From Trichoplax adhaerens (Eukaryota; Placozoa; Uniplacotomia; Trichoplacea; Trichoplacidae), in NCBI RefSeq assembly GCF_000150275.1, contig NW_002060947.1, positions 6,907,211 to 6,971,210 on the forward strand: DNA of 64,000 bases. The letters run 5' to 3'. Shown piece by piece: positions 1 through 13,239 of this stretch. Position 1 is the stretch's first letter. Each line of letters begins with the position of its first letter. The notes below the pieces were generated by a model. The model saw nothing but the letters and a program-made list of their open reading frames with translations, was not told where the DNA came from and did not search any database. A program made the position numbers and the translations under genes.

Positions 1-303
1 AAAAAACAATCTATGTACACTACTGATAAGCTACAATGATGAACTTATTCGGCTGATTACTTTGGAATGGGTATTTAAGTTAATTGCATAAATCCGCAAA
101 TTGATTTATCAGTTACGCGTACTATTAATGTGTATTAAGGCCGATCTTAAGAACTTTGAAGCTATTTATTATTTACACCATTAGTTAACAAATTTATGTA
201 CTACGGCTACAACTGTTAGCGATCAACGCCTAGATTATATAGTTGACGTTTTAAAATATGAATCTAACCTTGTTACTGATACTTCGCGCCATTGCATTTC
301 TAG
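1..303. other. Upstream flank or intron of the receptor gene
   Basis: No exon is recognisable before 304. The first visible receptor exon is preceded by a splice-acceptor-like TTTCTAG ending at 303. An in-frame ATG at 258 would instead give a hydrophobic leader (MNLTLLLILRAIAFL) running straight into that exon, so this stretch could be 5' UTR plus signal peptide. Both readings are open; see findings. Confidence 0.5.
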
Positions 304-3300
304 ACTATCCAGAATGTTTACTTGGTAATTTTACTTGTATCATGGGCCAGTGTGTAGATATCGTAAAGCATTGCATGAATAAACATGACTGTTGGGACTC
401 TCGAAGACAACAGAATTGCAGTAAGTTCAAAAATTTAAGTATTTTACGTCATTTAAATGGTTAAAAAAATGAGCAATTTCTAAAGCATAAAATATTAGTG
501 CGAATATTTTCTTCAATGCACTAATGATTTAAAGTTTGTTTTATTACCGTTAAATTCATTTACCCGTAGATCTTATTTTAATTGCTTCAGTAAATTGCTT
601 ACATCTTAGGTAGAAGCTTTATTGACCCTTGGGGTTGACAGAACGAATACTAATGTAGTTATACTTTCTGCTGCTATGATTTAATAGGCTGACGTCAAGA
701 TAAATTATTGTATTCATATACATTAGACTACTTTTTAAGTCTGTACTGCTTATTAATACAATTAATTTCTAGTACACCCGGAGAGTTGCAATCGATACTT
801 AACTCAACGAAAAGGATACTTTGCAACACCAAATTACCCTTATCCATATCCTGCCTTCTCCAAGTGTACGTACACTATCGCAACCGAAAGTACCACTAAT
901 GTTATTATTGCATTCGGAGTCGTGCAACTAACTAGCTGCGATAGCACACACCTACATGTTTTCGATCATATGGGAGAGCGTAGATTAGATTTCTGCGGAT
1001 ATGAAATTATTAAACCATTAATTTTACAAGGAACTACTACAGTTGTATTTTCGACTGAAAGTACTATTACTAGCACAGGATTTCGTGCAACTTACTCTTT
1101 AATAACAAATCCAGGTAAGACTGAAAGCTAATTCGTATGAATGAAGATTATTAAGATGTGTTGCAAAGCATTCGGAAGTAATATTGCAATTTTTGATTTG
1201 ATGAAATCAGATACATATTTCGTGTTCATATTAAAAGCTTACCTTTGCTACTGTACGTAATTTATGCTGATGCATATTTGAACCTTATAGTACGCAGTTG
1301 TCCAGATGGTAAATTTCTATGCAATAGTGGAGTTTGCGTTTCGTCCACAGCTAAGTGTGATGGCATTCTTGACTGTCCAGATTGGTCAGATGAATTCGGC
1401 TGCGGTCAGTGATCTACATAAAAATTCATCAGTTTCTGTTTCCTAGAAATTAGAGAAATTAATAATACAACTTGTGTAACTCTTTCAACGCCACAATTTG
1501 TATAATATTAATTTATGCTATCAATTTATAATTTCTTTTAGATCAATCTTGTAATCACATCTTCACCTCACTATCTGGTATAATTACGTCTCCAAATTAT
1601 CCATCGCCATATCCGATTCACTCTTTATGCAATTACACCATTTTAATTGATAATGCACGATACCAGACCACTCTCAATTTTACATTTTATGATCTACGCG
1701 AAATTGATGATGTCATCCAGATATTAATTGCTGAGGAAAATGGCGATTACCAAACTTATAAAGTGAATACAAATATAACTTCTCAATCTAAAAGAAAAAT
1801 TTTCAAGTTTCCATTACTTAACAGAGTTCGTTTACGATTCAAATCGGACTATCTTAATTCTGGAGGTGGTTTTAAATTGATCTATACAACGCAAGGTTAG
1901 TATCTTTACGTTCGTAGTCATCACCTATAATGAATTAATTTATTTGGAAACGTAGTTTGAATAAGCTTATTTACTACAAGCCATTAAGAACATAATTTCA
2001 ATCGATTAATTTCAAGATTGCTAATTTCTTTGGATACATTAGTTGAGCCGTTTACTCATAGATTATAATACTTTGATAAATGATACAGAAAATCATAACC
2101 TGAAATGGCGATCCAAAAAACGAACAAATTATACAGAAAATCTTTGACAAGATTAAAATATTTTCGGTCTAGATAAGATTAGCAGCAAAATAAAGCTAAA
2201 TTGTAAATAAAAGAATCGCGAAAACATGTAAAACATATAAAGAATTATATGATATTGTAATATAGCATCTTGAGAAAGTATTCACAACTACAGAATTTAA
2301 AATGATATGATAGTTCATAAACAGCAATATGGCGTTACAGTAGCTTTAATAGTAATGAATTTTTACAATGTTAATCCTACTAAAATGCAGGATTAACCTT
2401 TATTTTATTATTGAGACTAGTCCATTACCCGTTCAATTGAACGGGAACACATACTACACAAAATATTACACTGAAACAAAATTCAGAGCTAGGTTATCAT
2501 ACTATGTATTAATTCGTTTTATAAATCTTTCTTAAGATATCAAGAATATTAGTTTCCTTACATAAACTGAAAATTGAAGCTAATTTAATTACTAATTCTT
2601 TTTTTTTCGCTAGTTCCTTGCAAAAAAGAAATTATGGGAAATGGCATAATTACCTCACCAAATTACCCAGATAATTATCCAATAGGAGAATTTTGCATCT
2701 ACACGATTAAAGCCTCAGCAAAGGCAAAATATGTAACGTTAAATTTTACTTCGTTCCGCTTGGAATCCATATCTAGCGTGTATGGTTGTACCTATGACTA
2801 TGTCAGCATATACGATGGAGACATAGAAGATCAAGATCATTTAATTGGAACATTTTGCGACATTTATCCTGTTCCTAATATGCGATCAACTCACGATACA
2901 TTGATCCTAGCTTTTAGATCAGATTATACTTTTGCAAGACCTGGATTTCATGCCATTATTAAAGAGCATGACCAAAATCCAGAAAGTAAGTGAGTGTATC
3001 GACGAAAAATGGAGTTAGGATATGATATTGATAATTAATCATCCTATCAACCAACTATTTTTCTTGTATACCAGATTAGAAAAATGATATTCGCATTTGT
3101 TATAGGTTCATAAAATTACGCTGTACTATACTTGTATAGAACACAACATATATATTCTAGAAATATTGCAGCTAATTATGAATATAATCATTTTAACATT
3201 TCATAGACTGTTCCTCCGTAACTTCAATCAACACAGTAGCTTGTCTTAGTGGCCAGATAATAAACGTGACAAGTGTTTGTGACCGTATCAAAGACTGTGA

Positions 3301-6300
3301 TGATAACTCTGATGAACAATTTTGCAGTAAATTGAGTTCCAATCATTTAATTAAATTAAGAAAACACATTTATGAAACTTATTTAAATTATTTCACTTAT
3401 TTTCAAACTGATTATCAAATATGACTAGATTTGGCAAATTGCCTCGACGGTAATTTTACTTGCTTCATGGGTAAATGCATCAATTTCCATCAAAAATGCC
3501 AAAATCCCTTTTATTGCCGTTATAATCACAATTCCAGTTGTAATTGTTGTAAGTTGCAAGGCAGACCGTAATAGATTTTCTACATTAAATTAATTAAGAT
3601 GACAGATATGTCGTACAGTACTATGATTAAATGTTAGAAAAATGTTATGAATTTCCGGTAAGGCATTAAACAGAAATAATTTCAAGTTAGCCTTTCCAGT
3701 AAAGAAAGTTCAAAAGTTTTGCTACCGTATATTAGACTCTAACTTACATACTGAGCCCTCTCTTATTTTATATCTTGGCAAAGTGTACAACCGTTACAAG
3801 AATGTTCAAATCTTCGAACAAGATCATGGTATCATTGAAACGTCCGACCTGAGTGTACCTAATTCAAGTTGGCACTATATCATCCGAGTAAACTCAGGAA
3901 AGAAAATCTTGCTCCAGTTTGATGAATATATTCCCTACAGTAATCTTAGCATCACGACATTTAAATTCTATGGCAATATCAACAATCTAACAGATAGTTT
4001 TACGTTTCGCACGTTGCGCATACCAAAGCCATTCCTCACAACGGGTAATTTCCTCCATATTGAATTTATTTCCAAACCTCGCGCTGCTTATTTGAAATTG
4101 AAAGCAAAGTTTAGTGCTATCGATGTTCTAAACAAGGCGACTTGTAATGCTAACGAATACCAATGCAGCCTTAGCGGTAAATGTATTCCTCGAGATGCTA
4201 TGTGCAACAACATTTATGACTGCGACGACTGGACTGATGAATTATATTGTCGTAAGTTCCTTTCGTAAACTAGAGTCAGTTTTTAAACTGTCGATTAAAA
4301 GTGTAACATTAAGTAATGCTATTACCTGATTTAAGACGTCAATTTTAAAGGTGATAGCCGTTCCGGGCATTTTACCGCATGCTGTAAAGTAGAATTTTGC
4401 TTTATAAGTAATAAGGCATTAATATTACCCTCAGCAGCCGTGATGACAATGGTCTAGTACTAATTCTGTTGTAAAACTCGCACGTCTCATTCGTTAATTA
4501 GACTTGGAGAAAAAATGAAATGTACCTTACCTGATCAGTAATATCTTTACATTGTATGATTCTTTAATGTACTATGGCGTAACCTCACTATAGCATCCTT
4601 GACAAACAATTTTTGTTAGGGTAACTGTTTACCCAAAATCTAGATATGATTCGCATCATTGAATATTCTTAATATCTGTTGATTGTTTCATAGAAGATCT
4701 AGTAATTTACGTAGATTTAGAGAATTAAATCAGGTTAAAATTATCTTATGGTTCTATTATTATCTAGAAGCAAAAAATTGCTCTAAAACCTTTGAAGCCG
4801 TAAAAGGAACAATTGAATCTCCAAATTATCCTTCCAATTATTGGAATAATCTCGATTGTACCTATACCATTATAGTAAATCCAGGCTACACGGTTGAAAT
4901 TCGCTTGGATGAGCTAGATTTACCGAGAAAAGTTGCTTATAAGCATTCTAAAGATTACCTCACGGTCTATAAAAAAAATTCAACAGAAAGTTTAATCAGT
5001 TTTTTCGGTAAACTAGAAGATCTACCAAGAAAAGAAGCTGTTATTGATTATCATATTATGGTCATTAACTTTTCTACTGATTTACTGTACACTGGGAAAG
5101 GCTTTAAATTATCCTTCAGTCAAGGTAACTTGAGATCTAGTTTAAATCATTAGCTGATATTATTAAATCAATATCGAATTCAGTTAAGAGTATAATAAAT
5201 ATACCAGAATAGTGTGTAATCATGGCCAACGTTGTAGCTAAACCGTTTTGGCTCTTATATTGTTATCATCTAGGTGCCGAACAGTGCAATAAGAACTTTA
5301 CCGGTGAAACTGGGGTAATAACTTCACCAGCATATCCAAACCGTTATCCTTCCAATATGGATTGTACATATGGAATTAATTTGCAAGTACGAGGATTCTA
5401 TCTAGATTTTGAATACATATCTATGGAACCGTCTGCAATCTGCAGCTATGATCATATAGAAGTTTCCCATATGCGACGTACATATAAGGAATGCGGAAAT
5501 AAGACCAATTTTATGGAACAAATTCCGTCTAATTCAGCCCAGATATCGTTTTTTTCTGATATGTTCATCAATTATTTCGGATTTCTAGCCATGTATTACC
5601 CAGACAAAGGTAGGAATGAATAACATCATAATCTACAGTAGTTGCTGAAGTAAAGTACTGCTGGCTACTTTCAACACAGCTAAAAGGTAGCTTCTAGGAA
5701 GTGAACTGACTGTTTATTTCAATAGCCAACAGCTAGGAAAAATGCTAATATTTCGTTGCTGTCATATTGCATGAAATAATTGGATTCCATAGTTTTCTGT
5801 AGATACGGCCCTCGGAAAGATAAGCCGTATGATATTATATTTATTACAGTTATATTTGAAATGTTGGTTAGGACAATCTTATATCTAAGAAATTCTTACC
5901 GTATATCCAATCGATGCTCTGATTCCATGTTTTAAGTTATTACCCTCTATAGCTACCTAATAGATATGTTTGTACTGTAAAAAATCGCTTACTATTAAAA
6001 ACTATTAACAGCTTTTTCATTAATATTGTATGTTATAGCTCTACCAGATTGTCCCAAATGGGACGTATTAGAAGCTGGTAATTTGGCAAGTCCAAATTAC
6101 CCATTTTATTATCAGGGCATTATCTATTGCCAATATACAATTAATGTCCAGGAACAGGAGTTATTAAAATTAGAATTTAATGAATTGAAACTTGGAAGCT
6201 TTGGTAAATTGCCTTATGGTGCTCGAACTTGCAATAATGGATACATCATCATTTCATTATTATCTAGACCGAAAGAATTTATTAAGTTATGTGAAAATTC

Positions 6301-9300
6301 AGCGATATCTCCTATACATGTTTATGGACAACCTATAAAGATAACCTTTAGATCGTTTAATAAAACCGTGCCATTCCTATTTAGTATTAAATATATAAAA
6401 GTAAAAGGTAACGCAAGAAATAAAATTGTAAATGCACTATTGTGACTTACTAATTGACGTAATATCATTAGCATGACGTTCGCAGTGTAAGTAATATACC
6501 GTCATCCTTTTACTGCAATCATAATTCTAAAATTAGCGAGTGTTTTTTGGAGATCTTGTATCTGTCTCAACAATCGTAGTAATCTTGGATTTGAGCTTTT
6601 AATGTTTTCATAAAACACTGTACATTGCCTGAAACAATAGGTTCTTTCTCTTTACAGTTTAATGGTATGCTTACGGTACGAAAACAAATCTACTAATTAT
6701 GATAATCAAATTCTATCAGTTGAAACTAAAGATTTTAGCTACTTACAACACAATAGAAAAGAGAAAAGCATATTTTTTGTTAATCTATCACATAAGCTAT
6801 AAAAGTGCTGTATATAATGAACTCGTAGTAATTATTGGTCCAAATATTATGCTACAATTGTCATATATGCGTTTTAGTTGAGCGTCTCATTGGTGAGCGT
6901 TATTGATCTATAACGCGCCTATTTGAGATCATCCCATCTTGATAGTGCCGTTAATTCAAAATTCTCAAAAATTTAATTAGCAAAATCCTTCCCACATGTC
7001 TTACTTTTAAAACTTAATCAATTTCTTCTTATTTAATTTGTTAATGACCTTGCTATATTTAACTTCTGAATATTTATAGATAGGGTGTTGGTTAAGCCAA
7101 CGTCTCCATCAGGTTTACTAATTTCGCCAGGATTCAATCAGGGTTTCTTTATTTGCGGAAGCATCCATTATGAGATCACAACTAGTGGCTATTCAAAGAT
7201 TTCACTCACGTTTAATAATATAAATATATCTACCGGTAGTATCGTAGTCAAAGATGGTATAAAAAAACACTCAAAAACATTGGATGAATTTCATCAGGAC
7301 TCCTCTGGAGCTACATTAACATCGAGCGGTCCATCAATAATGATTATGTATAGATTTGCAACATTCAAAAAGTATCTAGGGTTTAACGCAACCTATAAAA
7401 GTATCCCAGGTTAGAAAAATAGTAACGTAAATGATTTAGTAAATTTTATTTGCCATTATCAAAATACTTCGATAATAAATACAGATAATTTACGTTGTCT
7501 ACAAATTTTAGCTTAGCTGCAGTCTGATATTAAAATTGGAATGTTGTTATTTGTATCATTCATTGCAGCTACTACCTCGTGTCCGAAATATCCAATTTAC
7601 TGCAATGATGGCTACTGCATCGATCAATTGAAGTTCTGTGATGGGAAAGTGGATTGCTTAGACAATTCAGATGAGACCGATTGCGGTAAGTTTAATCGTA
7701 ATATTGCCTAGTTATCTAATATTTTATTAAATTTTTCATTGATGCAGCCTAATTAGCTTTTTTAAAACAGACCTTGCAGTCGTTGTCATTCGATTGTATA
7801 GTGATAACTCAATAACAGTCTACCGTACTTGATTACCTTATCTTATATCAATAGCTACGGCTATCAACTATGAATCCTATCATTTCAATAAATACAACAC
7901 GAAAAATTTCATAGTAATATCCAGTATCTCAATTTACAGATTTTTTTCTCGTACAATTTGATAACGGTGCTTTGGTTGCAATCGAAGGCGGAATTACACA
8001 TTTAATTTATGACTTTAACTGTTATCAACTTATACGACCGCTACCTAAATCCTTATTCATTTTCTGCTTCTATTCTTTACCAGTATTCTTGTTATGTATC
8101 TTTTAAGTTCTACTGCAACCATCCAATAGTATACAAACTAATTTTAAAATAAGTTACTATAATCTATCTTTGCAGACAGTTATAAGATCACATATCTATC
8201 GTATATGTTAATTTATTTGATTTTTGTGCTAAACATTGGTTATTTTACTACATAAATGCTTCAAATTAATTACATCTTACATATGATTCCTTTTGCGTTT
8301 GCTGATTTAGATATAATTGATAAATTTCGCTGTAATGAATTTTTTAATGGATCGCAAGGTGTTATCCAGTCATTCAACTATCCTAATACATATCCAAGCA
8401 ATGTCGAATGTTTTTATGGTATTACTGTTCCACTAGGCAATACCGTTACTTTAAAATTTACTCGATTTTACGTGCATAAATCTGCTAAATGCCAAACCGA
8501 GTTTTTAGTAATTCGCGATGGATCTGATCGAACGTCACCAGTACTTCATAAACTCTGTGGTCAAAAATTACCACCAGTTATTCGATCAAGTTCTAACTCA
8601 ATATTGTTACAGTTTCGATCGAGAAATATTAATCGACTAGGAGAGACAAGCGGCTTTTCCGCCTTTTTTATTGAAAGTGATGGTATGTTAAAACTAAATA
8701 TGAAGTAAGAATACCTCATTATGGGCTACACTTGTCAAAATGACGATTATAATATAGTAATTACTCTTTTTATATGCCAATAATTGTTTAGAAATTTATA
8801 TGCTTACTATGGTATTTACTAGCACTACATCTTTTTTAGAAATAAGTATCCTTTTTGAGATTAGAAACTAGAATGCAACCTATAAATTAGTATCTATATG
8901 TGTACTTAATTTATCTATCAATCTGTTTAGAATATCGACCATGCTCCGATAATCAGTTTACTTGCCAAAATGGTGCATGCATCCCTTTAAATAAAAGGTG
9001 CAATGGCTACGAAAACTGTTTAGACGGTTCTGATGAATTACTATGTGGTTAGTCTTGAATTTTTATATCAATTTAACATATTTTACTTAATTAGTGTTGA
9101 CAGCTAATTATTGGAAATTCTTCTTTTATGTCTAAAAATAAAATCAAGGGAATTCGTCCTGTTTCAATTCAGAATTTCGTTGCCTTAGTGGCGAATGTGT
9201 TCCAGTGGAAACTATTTGCACATCAAATTATACGTGCCTCGATAGAAGTCATGATAAATTATGCGGTCAGTTTATCACGAAAATAACATAGTTTACTCTT

Positions 9301-9461
9301 TCAGATACTGCCTTCATCCCATCTAGGGCATATAAAATATATTATTTTTATTATTGCAGATGCAGAATTTTTCAAGTGCAGAAATGGATCAAGAATACCA
9401 TGGAATCTAGTATGCAATAACATAAAAGAATGTCATGATGGTTCTGATGAAATACACTGTG
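304..9461 (+). other. Ectodomain module array: nine LDLa and nine CUB-like modules
   Basis: Order by exon: LDLa 304 (divergent), CUB 773, LDLa 1291, CUB 1542, CUB 2614, LDLa 3207 (third Cys missing), LDLa 3429 (divergent), cysteine-free CUB-like plus LDLa fused in 3784-4251, CUB 4768, CUB 5274, CUB 6039, degenerate CUB 7080, LDLa 7569, CUB 8311, LDLa 8931, LDLa 9149, reduced LDLa 9360. CUB exons carry the (S/A)PNYP or similar strand followed by C-x-Y-x-I. Canonical LDLa exons end in DxSDE-x-x-C, for example DNSDETDC at 7569 and DGSDELLC at 8931. CUBs at 773, 2614, 5274, 6039 and 8311 keep four cysteines; those at 1542 and 4768 keep only the first pair. Every exon starts and ends in phase 1, so modules can be skipped or duplicated without frame loss. 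Confidence 0.88.
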
Positions 9462-12400
9462 GTATGTACTAAGTATGACAATGCGATAAACTAACAATTT
9501 ATGATCTGATTACAACATTTGTAAATTTCGATTAGTTACAATCCAATGTCCAAAACACTGTACTTGCCGCAGTACTATTGTAAAATGTAGCTACCTTGGC
9601 TTCGTTGGTATTCCTCAAATTAATGAGCCCAGATCAATTACTAAGCTGTAAGCTATATCTTGTTCAAGAAATGTAATCTCTTATATTGATGATACTGCTA
9701 CTACTTATGACTGTTACTACAAAATATATTATAAAAATTTATATCCTGCAAACAGAGATTTAAGCCATAATAATATCACTCAACTCTCCGTATCCAATTT
9801 TAAAAATATGAATATCCTTGGACACTTGTAAGTCCATATCTATAAAAATATCAAATAATTGATATTGTAGTCGGAATGATGTTTAAATTAAATTTTTACG
9901 ATTGTGGTCGATATAACAGTATTTCACAATTATGTACTAATATGATCGATATTTATTATAGTAGGGCATTAGCTATAATATCGCTTTTACCAATTTTAGA
10001 GCGTATCAACCGGTTACTTATTGAATAATCTTTGATATATTTAGGGACTTAAGTTTCAACCATCTGAGATATATCGATACAATAGTTTTTTCTAGCCTTC
10101 AAAATCTTTATTCGCTGTAAGTTTGAGCTGCTTGGTACGGTGTTCAATAACTAGAACTATTACCCGTTTTCAAAATGTTAACAGCCATTTTTCATTTTAT
10201 GATAGTAATTTACGCTATAACCAAATTATTAGCGTGAATGGTCCACCCTTAACAGCTTTGCAAAATCTTCAAACATTGTATGATTTCTATTTCTAACTTA
10301 AATACGTTTTCAGTAACACAATAACTCTTTCCTAGAATACAATGCCCGTAGCCATTAAACCGTGTCAATTAATTTACGTATAAGCAATGTCTTGTTCTTT
10401 ATACTAATTTGATATACACTTATACTTAGGCTGTTAGATGACAACGTGATATCAATATTTGATGGCGAAGCGTTTAGTACAGCAAATAACTTGATGAATC
10501 TGTAAGTATTGTATGCTTAATGCGTATCTTCACACCTTAATTCTTAGAGCTGCAAGTTAGAGTTGGTATATGTACAATAAATGTAATAGATTCAGCAACA
10601 GTATCCTCTAAGTTGACTGGTTACCGCATACTTTATATGTTAGTCTATGTTTTAAGTTTAGCCTTTATTATTAAAATAAAGAAATTTGCAAAAACAAAAT
10701 TTGACATCGATGGTTGGAGTTTCAAATGGCCTGACTAACTTACGTATCATGTAAGTTGGATATAACTAATAATAGAACTTTTTCATCACCATTCAAATAA
10801 AGGAAATATTCATATAATACGAAATTATGAATTTCAGGCGTTTGGATGACAATCAAATATCAACAATTAGTTGCCTGGATATTACTTCCGCGGAAAGCTT
10901 ACAAATACTGTTAGTAGTTTCGCTCTTTTTTCCATACTATTTGCTATCTCAGGATCATTTACGTATTACAGTTTTGGTTACTATCTTAAATGTAGGAGTT
11001 TATCTGGCAATAAAATTGATGGTATTCCAAGTAGCTGTTTTGCTGGTCTTTCCAACCTATATTCTCTGTAAGAAGGAATTTTTACTTCGTTAATTATTGT
11101 GCTTTACTTCTAAAGAACAACAGAGCGTGAAATCTGAGCAAAATTAATATTACCCGTTAGGACGTAGCACCAAATGCCGAGCCAATCCAGCTATTAAGCC
11201 TAATCTTTTCTTGATATTTTAGGAATTTGGCATGTAATAAAATCAATGCCTTAACATCGGATTCATTTGACGGAGTAAGACAATCCTTGCGCTATTTGTA
11301 AGTAAAAAAATTATGTTTTTATCGTCAAATTTTGCTGCATTTATTGGAGAGCACAAATTTTATTTATTGTCAATCGTATTGCCAGAATTCTTTAGTTTGT
11401 ATTTATGGCGAGCAAATGTTTATGTTTGAAATGATAGCTTAAGTCAGTGTTAAAATATTACGTAATAGTGGAACTTCACCGATTAACATCGATTGTACTT
11501 CGCAATATTATTAAGGTATTTGAAAAGTAACCCATTGCGTAACATTTCTCAAGATGCCTTTGATGGTTTACATTTGAACTTACTGTAAGTTTTCCCTTAT
11601 TGAATTATTTTCAACCATGATATTATTGATATTGAATGCGAAAAAAATTTTAAGTTCATTTTGCTTTGTGCGTATGGAATGATATAATACTGCATGTTAA
11701 CGACTGTTTTTTTCATTCTCTATATAGTGAATCCAGCAGTGTCCGCGTTTGTTGCTTAGCTAAAACGGCAAAACGATGTCTTCCTGAGCTAGATGCTTTT
11801 TCAAGCTGCGCTGATCTACTTGCTCATCCCATATTGCGAGTTGCGATATGGATTGTAGGTATCATAGCACTAATTGGAAACACATATGTTGCTTTATGGA
11901 GACTTAAAAGAAACATTAATACCGTCAATTCATTTCTTGTTGGGCAACTAGCAATTGCCGATTTCTTAATGGGAGTTTATTTAATTATAATCGCATCAGC
12001 TGATGCTTACTTTCGTGATAATTACAGCGAAAACGAACGAAATTGGATACGAAGCATAACATGTCAGATAGCTGGATTTTTGGCTACCTTGTCTAGTGAA
12101 GTTTCGGTCTATATCTTGGCTTGTATCACTACAGACCGTCTTATTTGTATAGTTTACCCTCATTCAAAGTCAAAAATAACATTAAGATTGGCCAAAATAA
12201 TAGCAGCATGCGGCTGGATTTTAATTGCTATCATATTTGCGATTCCACTCTTTGACATACAATTTTTTAGATATTTCTATTCCAAATCTAGTGTATGCTT
12301 GCCGTTGCATATTGCAACCGGTCAAGTTAATGACTCTGATCGATCATGGCTGTACTCTATCGTCATGATTACTTTTACAAATATGGTAGGTTGCCTCTAT

Positions 12401-12844
12401 ATCTTGGGTGCTTATATTGCTATTTTTATTAAACTACATCAAAATAAGAAAGTCTTTAGCAATAAGCATACTAATAAGCAAGACCGCGTCGTAACACGAA
12501 ATATGGTTCTAATTGTTGGCACTGATTTATGTTGTTGGATTCCGATTATTATCATGACTTATTTGACTTTAGCTAATATTCCAATCGATAAGACTATCTT
12601 CGCTTGGGTAGCTGTCTTTGTTTTGCCACTAAATTCTGCAGTTAATCCTATTATCTATACAATGTCATTGACTATCTTTCGTAAACAAACCATACAGCCT
12701 CATCCTAGTATAATTGATGTCCATCAACAACGACGGCGATCAACTCTAATGTTGTTTACGCGTTCACAAAATTCCAATTTTATCAAGCAGATATACGACA
12801 GTTCAAGTACAACCGTTACTAGTACTCGAAGTAAAAAATCGTAA
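304..12844 (+). CDS. Type C LGR (relaxin receptor/GRL101-like) GPCR with CUB and LDLa array, 28 visible exons
   Basis: Predicted cell-surface GPCR. Exons: 304-420, 773-1114, 1291-1404, 1542-1895, 2614-2985, 3207-3326, 3429-3548, 3784-4251, 4768-5124, 5274-5609, 6039-6407, 7080-7409, 7569-7685, 8311-8682, 8931-9047, 9149-9265, 9360-9461, 9536-9647, 9756-9827, 10045-10116, 10206-10277, 10430-10501, 10682-10750, 10838-10909, 10996-11067, 11223-11297, 11516-11584, 11728-12844. Together they give one open frame of about 2,031 residues. Order: nine LDLa and nine CUB-like modules interleaved, LRR N-cap, nine LRRs, cysteine-rich hinge, 7TM. The last exon has the LGR hinge ([13 protein letters not shown], then FSSCADLL), GN in TM1, [12 protein letters not shown] in TM2, EVSVYIL and TTDRL in TM3, CCWIP in TM6, [13 protein letters not shown] in TM7, and no TM5 proline. 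These match the RXFP1/2 and mollusc GRL101 group. Canonical type C LGRs have LDLa but not CUB modules. The 5' end is probably outside the window. A polyadenylation-like AATAAA lies at 13142-13147. Ligand unknown. Confidence 0.93.
9536..11584 (+). other. LRR N-terminal cap and nine single-repeat LRR exons
   Basis: Exon 9536-9647 encodes a C-x(3)-C-x-C-x(6)-C LRR N-cap and shifts the junction phase from 1 to 2. It is followed by nine exons of 72, 72, 72, 72, 69, 72, 72, 75 and 69 nt, each one LRR beginning LDLS, LNLR, LLLD, LSLS or similar, and all phase 2-2. One repeat per exon with phase 2 junctions is the gene structure I know from vertebrate glycoprotein-hormone and relaxin-type LGRs, which supports common descent with them. 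Confidence 0.9.
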
Positions 12845-13239
12845 TTATAATATAATCATTGAACATCAACTCGATTGTAAACTAACTTCGGCTGTCATTT
12901 TATAATTGTACTCAAAATTTCAGAAAAGAAATTTATTCCATTTTAATAATATTTTAAATTGTTTTACTGGTATAATTTATAGAATGATCCATAGAGCATT
13001 CATTTCGTTCAAACTATGATCATAAGAACTATAGCAAGTAATAATATAATTCTACAAAACTATGTATAAGAATCATTTTATTCTAATCTAATAATCACTC
13101 ACGAATCTAGCCTATTTTGCTACGATATCCTAACTGCAAATAATAAATAATTGCTATTGACAGGTCTACGACCAATGGTAATATACTATCTGTTAAATGA
13201 GCACATTATCGTAAACCGTCAGCAAAGCGACGGAAGTTT

